Assembly (NCBI GenBank): GCA_023429985.1
Contig: JAEZCV010000008.1
Location: forward strand, 1 to 12,572
Source: Bacteroidota bacterium
GTDB taxonomy: Bacteria > Bacteroidota > Bacteroidia > Chitinophagales > Chitinophagaceae
Length of the DNA stretch: 12,572 bases
Direction of reading: 5' to 3'
Shown here: piece after piece, positions 1-7,533 of the stretch
How the letters are laid out: the number at the start of each line of letters is the position of its first letter
Position numbering within the stretch: position 1 is the first letter of the stretch
Notes under the pieces: generated by a model
What the model was told of the DNA's origin: nothing
What the model saw: only the letters and a program-made list of their open reading frames with translations
The model's database searches: none
Made by a program: the position numbers and the translations under genes

Positions 1-404
1 ATTGTATACCCCCCGGCTTCTTCGTATTCATGCAATTTTTCGCTATAGGCCAGCAAGAGTTCTTCCGACTCATTTTTTTCAAGTTCAGCCGTTATTTGTT
101 CCAGTTCTTTTTCAATTTTCTTTGCCTGGTCAAAAGCATGCATGGCAACTTCCAGTATAGATTCGGAAGTTTCAAAACTTAAAAGATCCTGGTGCAGGTA
201 ACCAATGGTGGTATTGCGCCCTCTTTCCACAGTTCCAGCGGATGGGGAATACTGTCCGGCAAATAACTTCAGTAAAGTAGATTTTCCTGTTCCATTATAA
301 CCAATCAACCCAATTCTTTCATAGGGATGAATGTGCCAGGTTGCGTCCTGCACAATAGTTCTTGCACCAAATTCGAAAGTAACATTTTGAAGTCCTGCCA
401 GCAT
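1..404 (-). CDS. ABC-F family ATPase, N-terminal part (runs off window)
   Basis: The minus strand encodes 134 residues from an ATG at 404-402 with no stop before the window edge. It begins MLAGLQNVTFEFGAR, has a Walker A motif GYNGTGKST at residues 35-43 and a Q-loop HQD at 71-73. From about residue 90 it becomes a charged helical stretch (KKIEKELEQITAELEK), as expected where the first nucleotide-binding domain of an ABC-F protein carries its helical arm insertion. ABC-F proteins have two fused ATPase domains and no membrane segments. Characterised members act on the ribosome (EttA-type translation factors or antibiotic-resistance proteins). Which subgroup this is cannot be told from the fragment, because the linker and second domain are missing. 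It is divergent from the lipoprotein gene at 559. The start fits a TATCTTTG promoter box only 7 bases upstream of the ATG, which implies an almost leaderless mRNA. Confidence 0.9.
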   Translation of the reverse strand, partial: MLAGLQNVTFEFGARTIVQDATWHIHPYERIGLIGYNGTGKSTLLKLFAGQYSPSAGTVERGRNTTIGYLHQDLLSFETSESILEVAMHAFDQAKKIEKELEQITAELEKNESEELLLAYSEKLHEYEEAGGYT

Positions 405-411
405 AAGTGCG

Positions 412-419
412 CAAAGATA
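412..419 (-). promoter_or_regulatory. -7 box TATCTTTG of the ABC-F gene
   Basis: The minus strand reads TATCTTTG, a full match to the Bacteroidota -7 consensus TAnnTTTG, ending 7 bases before the ATG at 404. No TTG -33 element is visible at the usual distance. Transcription would begin within a few bases of the start codon. Confidence 0.6.
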
Positions 420-470
420 AAAAAGGATAGGGTGGGTGGATGATTTAAAATAATATATTGAAAAATTAAC

Positions 471-493
471 AATTGCTTTGGCCTTCGGCAATT
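471..493. other. Small inverted repeat between the divergent ABC-F and lipoprotein genes
   Basis: AATTGC at 471-476 and GCAATT at 488-493 form a 6-bp inverted repeat around an 11-base centre containing GGCC. It lies between the two divergent promoter boxes. It could be a regulator site or a weak hairpin. No T-run follows it, and a 6-bp repeat can arise by chance. Confidence 0.25.
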
Positions 494-534
494 CTCTGAC
501 TTGATTTAAATGTGAAGAGGGAATAAAGGTTCTT

Positions 535-542
535 TATTTTTG
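535..542 (+). promoter_or_regulatory. -7 box TATTTTTG of the lipoprotein-receptor pair
   Basis: TATTTTTG is a full match to TAnnTTTG. It ends 16 bases before the ATG at 559. An in-frame TTG at 544 lies only one base past the box, so it would precede the transcription start. This box therefore decides in favour of the ATG at 559. No clear -33 TTG is present. Confidence 0.6.
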
Positions 543-558
543 TTTGAAATTTTTAAAT

Positions 559-1128
559 ATGCGTTTTCTATCTACCTGTTTCTTATTATTCCTGATTTCC
601 TGCAATGGAAGCGGTGATACCAATGAGCCAAAGGATGTAACTAAAAGCAGGCATGATGAAGCTTTTAACCAGTCGGTAAGAAACAGCCTGGATGCTTATT
701 ATGCATTAACAGAAGCTTTTGTGAACTACGATTCTGTAAATATTCCAAAGCTGGCGGCCGATTTACAACAAAAGATTTCGTTATTAAAACCAGATGAAGA
801 GGATTCCACTACGGCCAATTATATAGCTCGCAGCCAGCGACATGCAGCTTTTATTACCGAGGATCACATCCTGGACGAAAAAAGACGTTCGCTTCATGCG
901 CTGTCCGAAAGCATGTTCAATTACCTTGAAGCTGTAAAATACGATAAAGAGAAGCTTTATTTCCAGGAATGCCCTATGGCCTTTAACGATACCGAATCAG
1001 GCTATTGGCTTTCCGGTGCAGATTCTATCAGGAATCCTTACCTCGGACTTTACCATCCAAAATATGGAAAGGGCATGTTGAAATGTGGTGATAATAAAAG
1101 TGTAATTAATCATATTGATTCCGAATAA
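559..1128 (+). CDS. DUF3347-like lipoprotein
   Basis: A 189-residue predicted lipoprotein. The signal peptide MRFLSTCFLLFLIS ends at a lipobox LISC with the acylated Cys at residue 15. The mature part contains a helical region (about 37-125) with conserved-looking RSQRHAAF, then the signature CPMAF at 138-142, GYWLS at 148-152, IRNPY at 157-161 and GMLKCG at 172-177. This order (CPMA, WLS, NPY, M..CG) is what I recognise as the DUF3347 pattern, found alone or at the end of metal-efflux adaptor proteins in Bacteroidota. C138, M140, M173 and C176 could form a soft-metal site, which is inference. An earlier in-frame TTG at 544 is rejected because the promoter box ends at 542. The stop overlaps the receptor start (TAATG), so the two are almost certainly co-translated and act together at the cell envelope. 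Confidence 0.82.
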   Translation: MRFLSTCFLLFLISCNGSGDTNEPKDVTKSRHDEAFNQSVRNSLDAYYALTEAFVNYDSVNIPKLAADLQQKISLLKPDEEDSTTANYIARSQRHAAFITEDHILDEKRRSLHALSESMFNYLEAVKYDKEKLYFQECPMAFNDTESGYWLSGADSIRNPYLGLYHPKYGKGMLKCGDNKSVINHIDSE

Positions 1129-3485
1129 TGATCCATTTGATGCGGGCCGGACTTGTGTTGATCTTTTTGATGTTTTTCCAGAATGGATTTTCACAGCAGC
1201 AATTTACTATCAGTGGTTATATACGTGATACGTTAACCGGTGAAACAATTATTGGCGCCACTGTTTCTGCAAGCGGAAGGTCGGTTAACAGCAACCAATA
1301 TGGATTCTATTCACTTACCCTTGATTCCGGCGTACACAATGTAATGGTATCGCACGTGTCTTACCAGGTTTATTCTTTCCCGCTTGAACTTAATGCAAAC
1401 CAAACACTCAACCTTTTTCTTTATTCCAAATCGGCAGCTTTAAATGAGGTGATCATTTTCAGCAGGAGGAGAGATGGAAATGTGCGCAGTGCACAAATGG
1501 GCAAGATCGACCTTACCATGACACAGGTGCGTACCGTGCCTGCTTTTTTGGGGGAGGTAGATATTTTAAAAACCATTCAGCTGTTACCCGGGGTACAGTC
1601 GGCAGGGGAAGGAAATTCCGGCTTCTATGTAAGGGGAGGAGGGCCCGATCAAAACCTTATTATGCTGGATGATGCAGTGGTTTATAATTCAGGCCATTTA
1701 TTTGGGTTTTTCTCTGTTTTTAATTCTGATGCTATTAAAAACACTTCGATCATTAAAGGAGGTATGCCGGCGCAATATGGTGGCAGGCTTTCATCGGTAT
1801 TGGATGTTACCATGAAAGATGGAAATTCAAATAAGTTCCAGGGAGAAGGAGGAATTGGTCTCATCGCGTCCAGGATCTCTTTGCAAGGACCGATTGTAAA
1901 GGATAAAGCTTCTTTCATGATCGCTGCCCGACGAACCTATATAGATGCTTTGGTGAAACCATTCATCAGCAAGGAAAGTAATTTTTATGGATCGGGATAT
2001 TATTTCTACGACCTGAATGTAAAAGTGAATTACCGCATATCGGAAAATGACAAATTATTTTTGAGTGGATATTTTGGTCGCGATGTTTTTACTTTTCGCA
2101 ACAGTGAACTATCATTTAAAGCAAACATTCCATGGGGAAATTCAACGGGAACCTTAAGGTGGAACCATGTGTTCAGCCAGAAACTTTTTGCCAATACTAC
2201 ACTTGTTTATAACGATTATAATTTCACTTTTGGTGCAGCTCAAAACGATTTTGAAATAAACCTGGCTTCCGGTATCCGGGATGTTAGTTTAAAATCGGAT
2301 TTTGATTTTTATCCATCATCTAAACATAAGATCAAATTCGGTCTCCTTTCCACCTACCATAAATTCATTCCCAATGTTACTTCAGGCAGGCAGGATTCTG
2401 TAGTATTTGCACCCAGCAATGATGGAGAAAAATATGCACTTGAAAATGCACTGTATGTGCAGGACGACTGGGAATTAAGCAATCGCTTTACAGTCAACTA
2501 TGGTTTAAGATATAGCAGTTTCACTCAATTGGGACCTTATACCAAATATGAAAAAGATGAAGATCTAAATAAGTTGGACAGCACGTATTACGGCCGCTTC
2601 AATACTGTAAAATATTATGGAGGACTGGAACCAAGGATCACCATGCGCTATGCCGTGTACCCCAATACATCTGTGAAAGGATCGGTTACCCGCAACCTTC
2701 AGTTTATTCACCTGGTATCCAATGCAGGAACTACACTGCCCACAGATCTTTGGGTACCCAGTACTTTCAGGGTAGAACCGCAGATAAGCATGCAATATGC
2801 TGCCGGTGTTTTTAAAAACTTTAATGATAATTCAATAGAAACATCGGTTGAGGTTTATTATAAGGATATGCAGAACCAGATCGAGTATAAGGAAGGTTAT
2901 ACACCATCGCTGCGCGATCCTGAAGAAGAATTTGTATTTGGAAAGGGATGGAGTTATGGTGCCGAATTCTTTGTAAATAAAACCAGGGGAAAATTGACCG
3001 GCTGGGTGGGCTATACTTTATCCTGGACATGGAGAAAATTTGCCGGGCTGAATGAAGGCAAAAAATTCCCTGCCAAATACGACAGGCGTCACGACCTTTC
3101 TGTTGTTGCCGCTTACGATCTGAATGATAAATGGAAGCTGGGTGCCGTTTTTGTGTATGCTACCGGCAATGCCACATCATTACCTGAAAGATTTTACATT
3201 ATGAATGGTGTGCTCACCCAGGAATACAGCGCCATTAATCAATACAGGCTTGATCCTTATCATCGCATGGATCTTTCGGCCACGTATACTCCAAAACCTA
3301 AAAAAGAAAGAAGGATCAAAAGCTCGTGGGTATTTGCGGTTTATAATGTTTACAACAGGCATAATCCTTATTTTATTTACTTCGCACAGTCGGGAAGCCC
3401 CGTTGCAGGTAATTTAAATATCCAGGCCAAGCAGGTTTCTTTATTCCCGGTATTGCCTTCGGTAACGTGGAATTTCAGGTTTTAG
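1128..3485 (+). CDS. TonB-dependent outer-membrane receptor with N-terminal carboxypeptidase-regulatory-like domain
   Basis: A 785-residue outer-membrane transporter. A signal peptide covers residues 1-22 (hydrophobic VLIFLMFF core, then FSQQQ). Residues about 25-100 form a carboxypeptidase-D regulatory-like beta-sandwich (SGYIRDTLTGETIIGATV, then YGFYSLTLDSG). LNEVIIF at 105-111 is a plausible TonB-box region. The plug follows at about 120-230 (VRGGGPDQNLIMLDDAVVYN; GGMPAQYGGRLSSVLDV). The rest is an aromatic-rich barrel ending in TWNFRF with a terminal Phe. It is shorter than typical SusC proteins, and no susD-like gene is adjacent, so polysaccharide uptake is not indicated. The ATG shares its A with the lipoprotein stop codon (1126-1130, TAATG), which supports this start and translational coupling. 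The substrate is unknown. The DUF3347 partner hints at a metal or metal complex, which is inference only. Downstream lies a convergent gene with no obvious terminator between them. Confidence 0.9.
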   Translation: MIHLMRAGLVLIFLMFFQNGFSQQQFTISGYIRDTLTGETIIGATVSASGRSVNSNQYGFYSLTLDSGVHNVMVSHVSYQVYSFPLELNANQTLNLFLYSKSAALNEVIIFSRRRDGNVRSAQMGKIDLTMTQVRTVPAFLGEVDILKTIQLLPGVQSAGEGNSGFYVRGGGPDQNLIMLDDAVVYNSGHLFGFFSVFNSDAIKNTSIIKGGMPAQYGGRLSSVLDVTMKDGNSNKFQGEGGIGLIASRISLQGPIVKDKASFMIAARRTYIDALVKPFISKESNFYGSGYYFYDLNVKVNYRISENDKLFLSGYFGRDVFTFRNSELSFKANIPWGNSTGTLRWNHVFSQKLFANTTLVYNDYNFTFGAAQNDFEINLASGIRDVSLKSDFDFYPSSKHKIKFGLLSTYHKFIPNVTSGRQDSVVFAPSNDGEKYALENALYVQDDWELSNRFTVNYGLRYSSFTQLGPYTKYEKDEDLNKLDSTYYGRFNTVKYYGGLEPRITMRYAVYPNTSVKGSVTRNLQFIHLVSNAGTTLPTDLWVPSTFRVEPQISMQYAAGVFKNFNDNSIETSVEVYYKDMQNQIEYKEGYTPSLRDPEEEFVFGKGWSYGAEFFVNKTRGKLTGWVGYTLSWTWRKFAGLNEGKKFPAKYDRRHDLSVVAAYDLNDKWKLGAVFVYATGNATSLPERFYIMNGVLTQEYSAINQYRLDPYHRMDLSATYTPKPKKERRIKSSWVFAVYNVYNRHNPYFIYFAQSGSPVAGNLNIQAKQVSLFPVLPSVTWNFRF

Positions 3486-3516
3486 AGTGAGAAGGTTTAT
3501 GTTTTGCCGCAGGAAG

Positions 3517-3556
3517 GTTTAGTCGTTTAGTCGTTTAGTCGTTTAGTTGTTTAGCG
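3517..3556. repeat. 8-bp tandem repeat, 5 units of GTTTAGTC
   Basis: Five head-to-tail octamers start at 3517, 3525, 3533, 3541 and 3549. The first three are GTTTAGTC, the fourth GTTTAGTT and the fifth GTTTAGCG. The array lies between the convergent receptor and paralog genes. It enters the paralog coding sequence, providing its stop codon (minus-strand TAA at 3545-3543) and last four residues (TLNN). The purity of the first units suggests recent slippage. Confidence 0.9.
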
Positions 3557-4346
3557 TCTGATTCACGGGGTCGTAAATAATGCGGACCATAGCGCTCTTC
3601 TCTTTGTCGGATTTAAGAAATAAACGGTATTTTTTATTTCCTGCAGTAACTATCAGCATAGCAGTATTGGGAGGAATGCGTCCGAGGTTTTCAGCTATCA
3701 TGGTAAGTTCCTGTTCGGGTGTATCAGCACTTACATTTATTTCTAAATTGATGGCCTGCAATCCCAGCCGCTGGTTAGAAACCAGAACTTTATCGTCGAG
3801 TTTTATTGTAATGGAATCGCCATCAATTTCGGCATTATCATAAAACTGCAGTTTCAGTTGGCCTGAGTCAACTCTAATTTCCTGGATATGATCAAATGCA
3901 GATTGCTTTACTCTAAGTAACTCAATTTTTCCGGGTGTACAGGCAGCACTTCCATTATGAACGGTTCCTCCCCAGTCGCCACTTAGTTTTTCAACATTGC
4001 CTTCGCGGCTGTAAGTAAGTGTAAAATACCTGATACAGGGCGTGCAATCTTTAGGAATATGCCAGGTAAGAATTTTTCCTTCCCGGATATTTAAAACTTT
4101 TGTAGCAGCATTGTAAATGCCTTCATATTGTTTTCTTACATAATTCAGGTGATCGGAGTAGTGATAACAATACCCAAAGGCTTTATTGTTTTCCAGGTTT
4201 AACTGCAATTCAACATTATAGGTTTCAAAACAACCGCCCGATAACTGGGTAAGTGTTCCTTTCCAGAATCCATTGATCTGTTGGGATGCGCTTTGAAAGA
4301 AAAAGCCGAGAGACAGGAGTAAGCAAAAGCATTTCAGTTTCACCAT
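3543..4346 (-). CDS. Exported two-domain hypothetical protein, paralog 2
   Basis: A 267-residue protein of unknown function. A signal peptide (KCFCLLLSLGFFFQSASQQ, about 1-23) leads to an N-terminal beta-rich region of about 120 residues opening with GFWKGTL at 26-32. This recalls the G-x-W start of lipocalin-like folds, but it is not a firm assignment. That region has cysteines at 39, 60, 101, 104 and 136. From about 164 to 258 lies a compact domain with YDNAEIDGD (169-177), NQRL (191-194), AENLGRIPPNTA (218-229) and GNKKY (236-240). The neighbouring upstream protein (start 5437) carries the same domain, with about half the positions identical and no gaps by eye. The gene follows that paralog by 50 bases on the same strand, so both probably form one transcript. 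Its final codons come from the 8-bp tandem repeat. Secretion or periplasmic location is inferred from the signal peptide. Confidence 0.8.
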   Translation of the reverse strand: MVKLKCFCLLLSLGFFFQSASQQINGFWKGTLTQLSGGCFETYNVELQLNLENNKAFGYCYHYSDHLNYVRKQYEGIYNAATKVLNIREGKILTWHIPKDCTPCIRYFTLTYSREGNVEKLSGDWGGTVHNGSAACTPGKIELLRVKQSAFDHIQEIRVDSGQLKLQFYDNAEIDGDSITIKLDDKVLVSNQRLGLQAINLEINVSADTPEQELTMIAENLGRIPPNTAMLIVTAGNKKYRLFLKSDKEKSAMVRIIYDPVNQTLNN

Positions 4347-4354
4347 TGAAAACT

Positions 4355-4370
4355 AAACCATCTGTGGTTT
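4355..4370 (-). terminator. Weak hairpin between the two paralogs
   Basis: On the minus strand AAACCA-CAGA-TGGTTT forms a 6-bp stem with a 4-base loop, followed by AGTTTTC. It lies in the 50-base gap between paralog 1 and paralog 2. It could attenuate read-through or be chance. Only two of the six pairs are G-C, and the T-run is interrupted. Confidence 0.25.
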
Positions 4371-4396
4371 TTGCACATTGAAATAGTATAAGTGGT

Positions 4397-5437
4397 TCAA
4401 TCCGATGATTTCTGATAGCGAAAACGAACCATACCGTTTTTTTGTTCGGTAGAAGTAATGCCTAACTGGTGCTTTTTATTACCATCTTCCACTATCATCA
4501 AAGCAGTATTAGGTGGAATACGACCCATATTTTCGGCAACCATAACCAGTGTTTGCTCTGCAAAATCTTCTTCTAGATAAATGGTATATTCAATTGCTTT
4601 AGTGGTGAGACGCTGGTTAGCTAAAACCAGGGCACCATTGAGGTAAAGACTAACGGTATCACCATCAATTTCGCCGTTGTCGTACAATTTTACCTTAATA
4701 ACAGGGTTATTTACAACAAGGGTTTGAACAAGGTCATTTTTTCGTGACCGGGTAATTTCAGGCTCTTTGATCTTAATTTCTTTGGGCTTTTCAACAATTA
4801 CCGGCTGGGGCTTGCGAATATTTTCGGAAGAATCTGTTTTTTCTGTCACCGGCTTTTTAGGTTGCACAGCAGGCTTGGAAGGTTTTTTTTCTACAGTTGT
4901 ATTTTTGGGAGGTGCTGTTTGCTTTTTAGGTGTATCAACCGGACGTAAAAATGGTTCAACGTAAAAATCAGATGTAGGAACTTTTCTCAGGAAAACCGTT
5001 CCCATACCACAATCACCCCATTTTCCATTATTTGCCGGGTTTTTCCTGTCCTCTGTTTTTCCAACATATCTTCCTTCCAAAAATTCTTCCTTTCCCGACC
5101 TTACATAGGTGAATTTATAGTTCATCAGGCAGGTAGATCCGCCACCCAGGTTTCTAACTTCCACTGTTCTTAATTCCTGGATGCTGAAAGCCCCGTTCTT
5201 TTTTACAAAATTTCCGGTCATTGTGGCCTTGCCATAAAAGCGGCTGTCGAGATAGGAATAAGAAACCCCTCTGACCGTCTGGCTTTTGGATTGTGTTACC
5301 TGGAATTCGAGTTTATACTGGTCGCCATATTCTGTTATGAAGTATCCACGCCAGATTCCTGTAAGATCCTGCGCCTGCAGGCAAACAGGCAGTATAAAAG
5401 CAAGGAGCATGAAGAATTTAACCGTCAATATTTTCAT
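4397..5437 (-). CDS. Exported three-part hypothetical protein, paralog 1
   Basis: A 346-residue protein of unknown function. Its signal peptide (MKILTVKFFMLLAFILPVCLQAQ, about 1-23) precedes an N-terminal beta-rich domain of about 130 residues opening with GIWRGYF (27-33). Next comes a Pro/Lys-rich linker (about 168-230, with KKQTAPPKN, KKPSKPAVQPKKP and VEKPKEIKIKEPE). The C-terminal domain (about 246-341) carries YDNGEIDGD (252-260), NQRL (274-277), AENMGRIPPNTA (301-312) and GNKKH (319-323). Paralog 2 downstream has the same N- and C-terminal parts but no long linker. The linker looks like a periplasm- or wall-spanning spacer. I start at the ATG at 5437 rather than an in-frame TTG at 5449, because a promoter box TTAATTTG ends at 5447 and would place that TTG upstream of the transcript. 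The gene is divergent from thrS. Confidence 0.8.
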   Translation of the reverse strand: MKILTVKFFMLLAFILPVCLQAQDLTGIWRGYFITEYGDQYKLEFQVTQSKSQTVRGVSYSYLDSRFYGKATMTGNFVKKNGAFSIQELRTVEVRNLGGGSTCLMNYKFTYVRSGKEEFLEGRYVGKTEDRKNPANNGKWGDCGMGTVFLRKVPTSDFYVEPFLRPVDTPKKQTAPPKNTTVEKKPSKPAVQPKKPVTEKTDSSENIRKPQPVIVEKPKEIKIKEPEITRSRKNDLVQTLVVNNPVIKVKLYDNGEIDGDTVSLYLNGALVLANQRLTTKAIEYTIYLEEDFAEQTLVMVAENMGRIPPNTALMIVEDGNKKHQLGITSTEQKNGMVRFRYQKSSD

Positions 5438-5446
5438 CGCAACCTG

Positions 5447-5454
5447 CAAATTAA
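5447..5454 (-). promoter_or_regulatory. -7-like box TTAATTTG of the paralog operon
   Basis: The minus strand reads TTAATTTG, a 7 of 8 match to TAnnTTTG (second base T for A), ending 9 bases before the ATG at 5437. Its spacing matches the thrS box on the other strand. The mRNA leader would be only a few bases long. Confidence 0.45.
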
Positions 5455-5498
5455 TTATTAAGGCTTTTTCAAAACCATTAATGAAGCGATTGATTTGT

Positions 5499-5506
5499 TA
5501 ATTTTG
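5499..5506 (+). promoter_or_regulatory. -7 box TAATTTTG of thrS
   Basis: TAATTTTG is a full match to TAnnTTTG and ends 9 bases before the ATG at 5516. An alternative TTG start at 5495 would lie upstream of the box and is therefore excluded. No -33 TTG is evident. The short divergent region (5438-5515) carries promoters for both directions. Confidence 0.6.
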
Positions 5507-5515
5507 CCGCTCTTT

Positions 5516-7459
5516 ATGAGTGAGAATATAAATATAAGTTTACCTGATGGGGCTGTGAAAACTTTTCCCAAGGGCAGTACAGCACTGGAAATAGCTAAAT
5601 CAATTTCCGAAGGACTGGCAAGAAAAGTAATTGCAGCCGAAGTGAATGAAGAAGTGTGGGATGCAACAAGGCCCATTTCATCAGATGCCTCTCTGAAATT
5701 GCTTACATGGGATGACAAGGGAGGTAAAAGTACATTCTGGCATTCTTCCGCGCATTTAATGGCTGAAGCTATTGAATCTATGTTCCCTGGTGTAAAATTC
5801 TGGGTAGGTCCACCTGTAGATAATGGATTTTATTACGATGTTGACCTGGGAGATTATACCATTACTGAAGAAGACCTGCGTAAGCTGGAAGTTAAAATGA
5901 ATGAGCTGGCAAAGAAGAACAATCCTTATGTGCGTAAGGAAATTTCCAAAGCCGAAGCCATTCAGTATTTTAATGAAAAGGGAGATGAGTATAAACTCGA
6001 TCTGTTGGCAGGATTGGAAGATGGAACCATAAGTTTTTATACGCAGGGTGGTTTTACAGATCTTTGCCGCGGTCCACATATCCCGGCAACGGGAATTATC
6101 AAAGCCATTAAACTTACCAATATCGCGGGTGCTTACTGGAAGGGCGATCAGAATAATAAACAGCTCACCAGGATCTATGGCGTAACCTTTCCTTCGCAAA
6201 AACAATTGGATGAATACCTGGCGCTTGTTGAAGAAGCAAAGAAAAGAGACCATCGCAAGCTGGGAAAAGAACTAAGCATCTATACCATGGATGATGATGT
6301 GGGCCAGGGACTGATCATGTGGCTGCCCAACGGTACCATAATTATTGAAGAACTGGAAAAGCTGGCGAAAGAAACCGAAGCAGCAGCAGGATATAAAAGA
6401 GTGGTTACACCGCATATTGCTAAAGAGAATATGTATCTCACCAGCGGGCACCTTCCTTATTATGCCGACAGCATGTATCCACCCATGGAACTGGAAGGAG
6501 AGAAGTACTACCTGCGATCCATGAATTGCCCGCATCACCATAAAATATTTGCGGCCGAACCAAAGAGTTACCGCGACCTTCCTTATCGCATTGCAGAATA
6601 CGGAACCGTTTATCGTTATGAGCAAAGCGGAGAATTGTTTGGACTGATGCGCGTGCGTTGCCTGCATATGAACGATGCGCATATTTATTGCACCAAGGAA
6701 CAGTTCAACGATGAATTCAGGGCGGTGAATGATATGTACCTTAAATATTTTAAAATATTCGGGATAGATAAATACGTAATGCGGCTTTCTTTACACTCAC
6801 CCGATAAACTCGGCATTAAATATGTGAACGAACCGGAGTTGTGGAAGGAAACCGAAACCATGGTGCGCAATGTGCTGAAAGAATCTAACATTCCATTTGT
6901 TGAAGTGCAGGACGAAGCAGCCTTTTACGGACCTAAAATAGATGTGCAGATTTATAGTGTGATTGGAAGAGAGTTTACCCTGGCCACCAACCAGGTAGAT
7001 TTTTCCCAGGGAAGAAGTTTTAAACTGCATTATACAACGGCAGATAATAATTCAGATACACCTTTGATCATTCACAGGGCACCTTTAGGTACACATGAAA
7101 GATTTATCGGTTTCTTACTGGAGCATTATGCAGGTAAATTACCGGTTTGGCTGGCACCTGTCCAGGTAAAGATTTTGCCTATCAGCGATAAATTTATGGA
7201 GCATGCAAAATCTGTTCTTGATGAATTAAAAAAAGCAGATATTCGTGCGGAGATTGATGACAGGCAGGAAAAGATCGGGCGAAAAATAAGAGATACAGAA
7301 ATGCTGAAAGTACCTTACATGCTGGTGATTGGTGAAAAAGAAGTGAATGAAGCAAAAGTATCGGTACGCAGGCAGGGAAAAGGCGATCTGGGTGCAATAG
7401 ATGTTAAGCAGTTCCTGGCCGATGTTAAAGCCGAAGTGCTGGAAAGAAGATCAGATTAA
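5516..7459 (+). CDS. thrS: Threonine--tRNA ligase
   Basis: A 647-residue full-length cytosolic class II aminoacyl-tRNA synthetase that charges tRNA-Thr with threonine. The order is complete: TGS domain (about 1-65), the editing domain with HSSAH at 76-80 and CRGPH at 184-188 (the HxxxH plus C..H set that hydrolyses Ser-tRNA-Thr), the catalytic core (about 245-540), and the anticodon-binding domain (about 546-640). Likely zinc ligands by family alignment are C338 (SMNCPHHH), H389 (NDAHIYC) and H520 (IIHRAPLG). Motif 3 reads GTHERFIG at 525-532. All key residues appear intact. Start choice: ATG at 5516, because the only upstream alternative (TTG at 5495) precedes the promoter box. infC follows after 74 bases, the widespread thrS-infC arrangement, and the two are probably co-transcribed. 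No T-box-like leader is possible given the very short leader. Confidence 0.98.
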   Translation: MSENINISLPDGAVKTFPKGSTALEIAKSISEGLARKVIAAEVNEEVWDATRPISSDASLKLLTWDDKGGKSTFWHSSAHLMAEAIESMFPGVKFWVGPPVDNGFYYDVDLGDYTITEEDLRKLEVKMNELAKKNNPYVRKEISKAEAIQYFNEKGDEYKLDLLAGLEDGTISFYTQGGFTDLCRGPHIPATGIIKAIKLTNIAGAYWKGDQNNKQLTRIYGVTFPSQKQLDEYLALVEEAKKRDHRKLGKELSIYTMDDDVGQGLIMWLPNGTIIIEELEKLAKETEAAAGYKRVVTPHIAKENMYLTSGHLPYYADSMYPPMELEGEKYYLRSMNCPHHHKIFAAEPKSYRDLPYRIAEYGTVYRYEQSGELFGLMRVRCLHMNDAHIYCTKEQFNDEFRAVNDMYLKYFKIFGIDKYVMRLSLHSPDKLGIKYVNEPELWKETETMVRNVLKESNIPFVEVQDEAAFYGPKIDVQIYSVIGREFTLATNQVDFSQGRSFKLHYTTADNNSDTPLIIHRAPLGTHERFIGFLLEHYAGKLPVWLAPVQVKILPISDKFMEHAKSVLDELKKADIRAEIDDRQEKIGRKIRDTEMLKVPYMLVIGEKEVNEAKVSVRRQGKGDLGAIDVKQFLADVKAEVLERRSD

Positions 7460-7498
7460 ACGACAGATTTCTAAATAAAACAAAACAAAAATCCAATT

Positions 7499-7518
7499 AA
7501 GCTGTTTGTCGGCAGCTT
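7499..7518 (+). other. Hairpin in the thrS-infC intergenic region
   Basis: AAGCTG (7499-7504) and CAGCTT (7513-7518) form a perfect 6-bp stem around an 8-base loop. It lies after an A-rich tract (about 7474-7496) and 15 bases before the infC start. There is no T-run, so it is not a standard terminator. It may be a processing or translational control element, or it may be incidental. Confidence 0.35.
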
Positions 7519-7533
7519 CTGGAAACAAAATTT

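Noticed and set aside
997..1194. Minus-strand 65-codon frame across the lipoprotein-receptor junction
   Set aside because: Antisense shadow of two well supported coupled genes.
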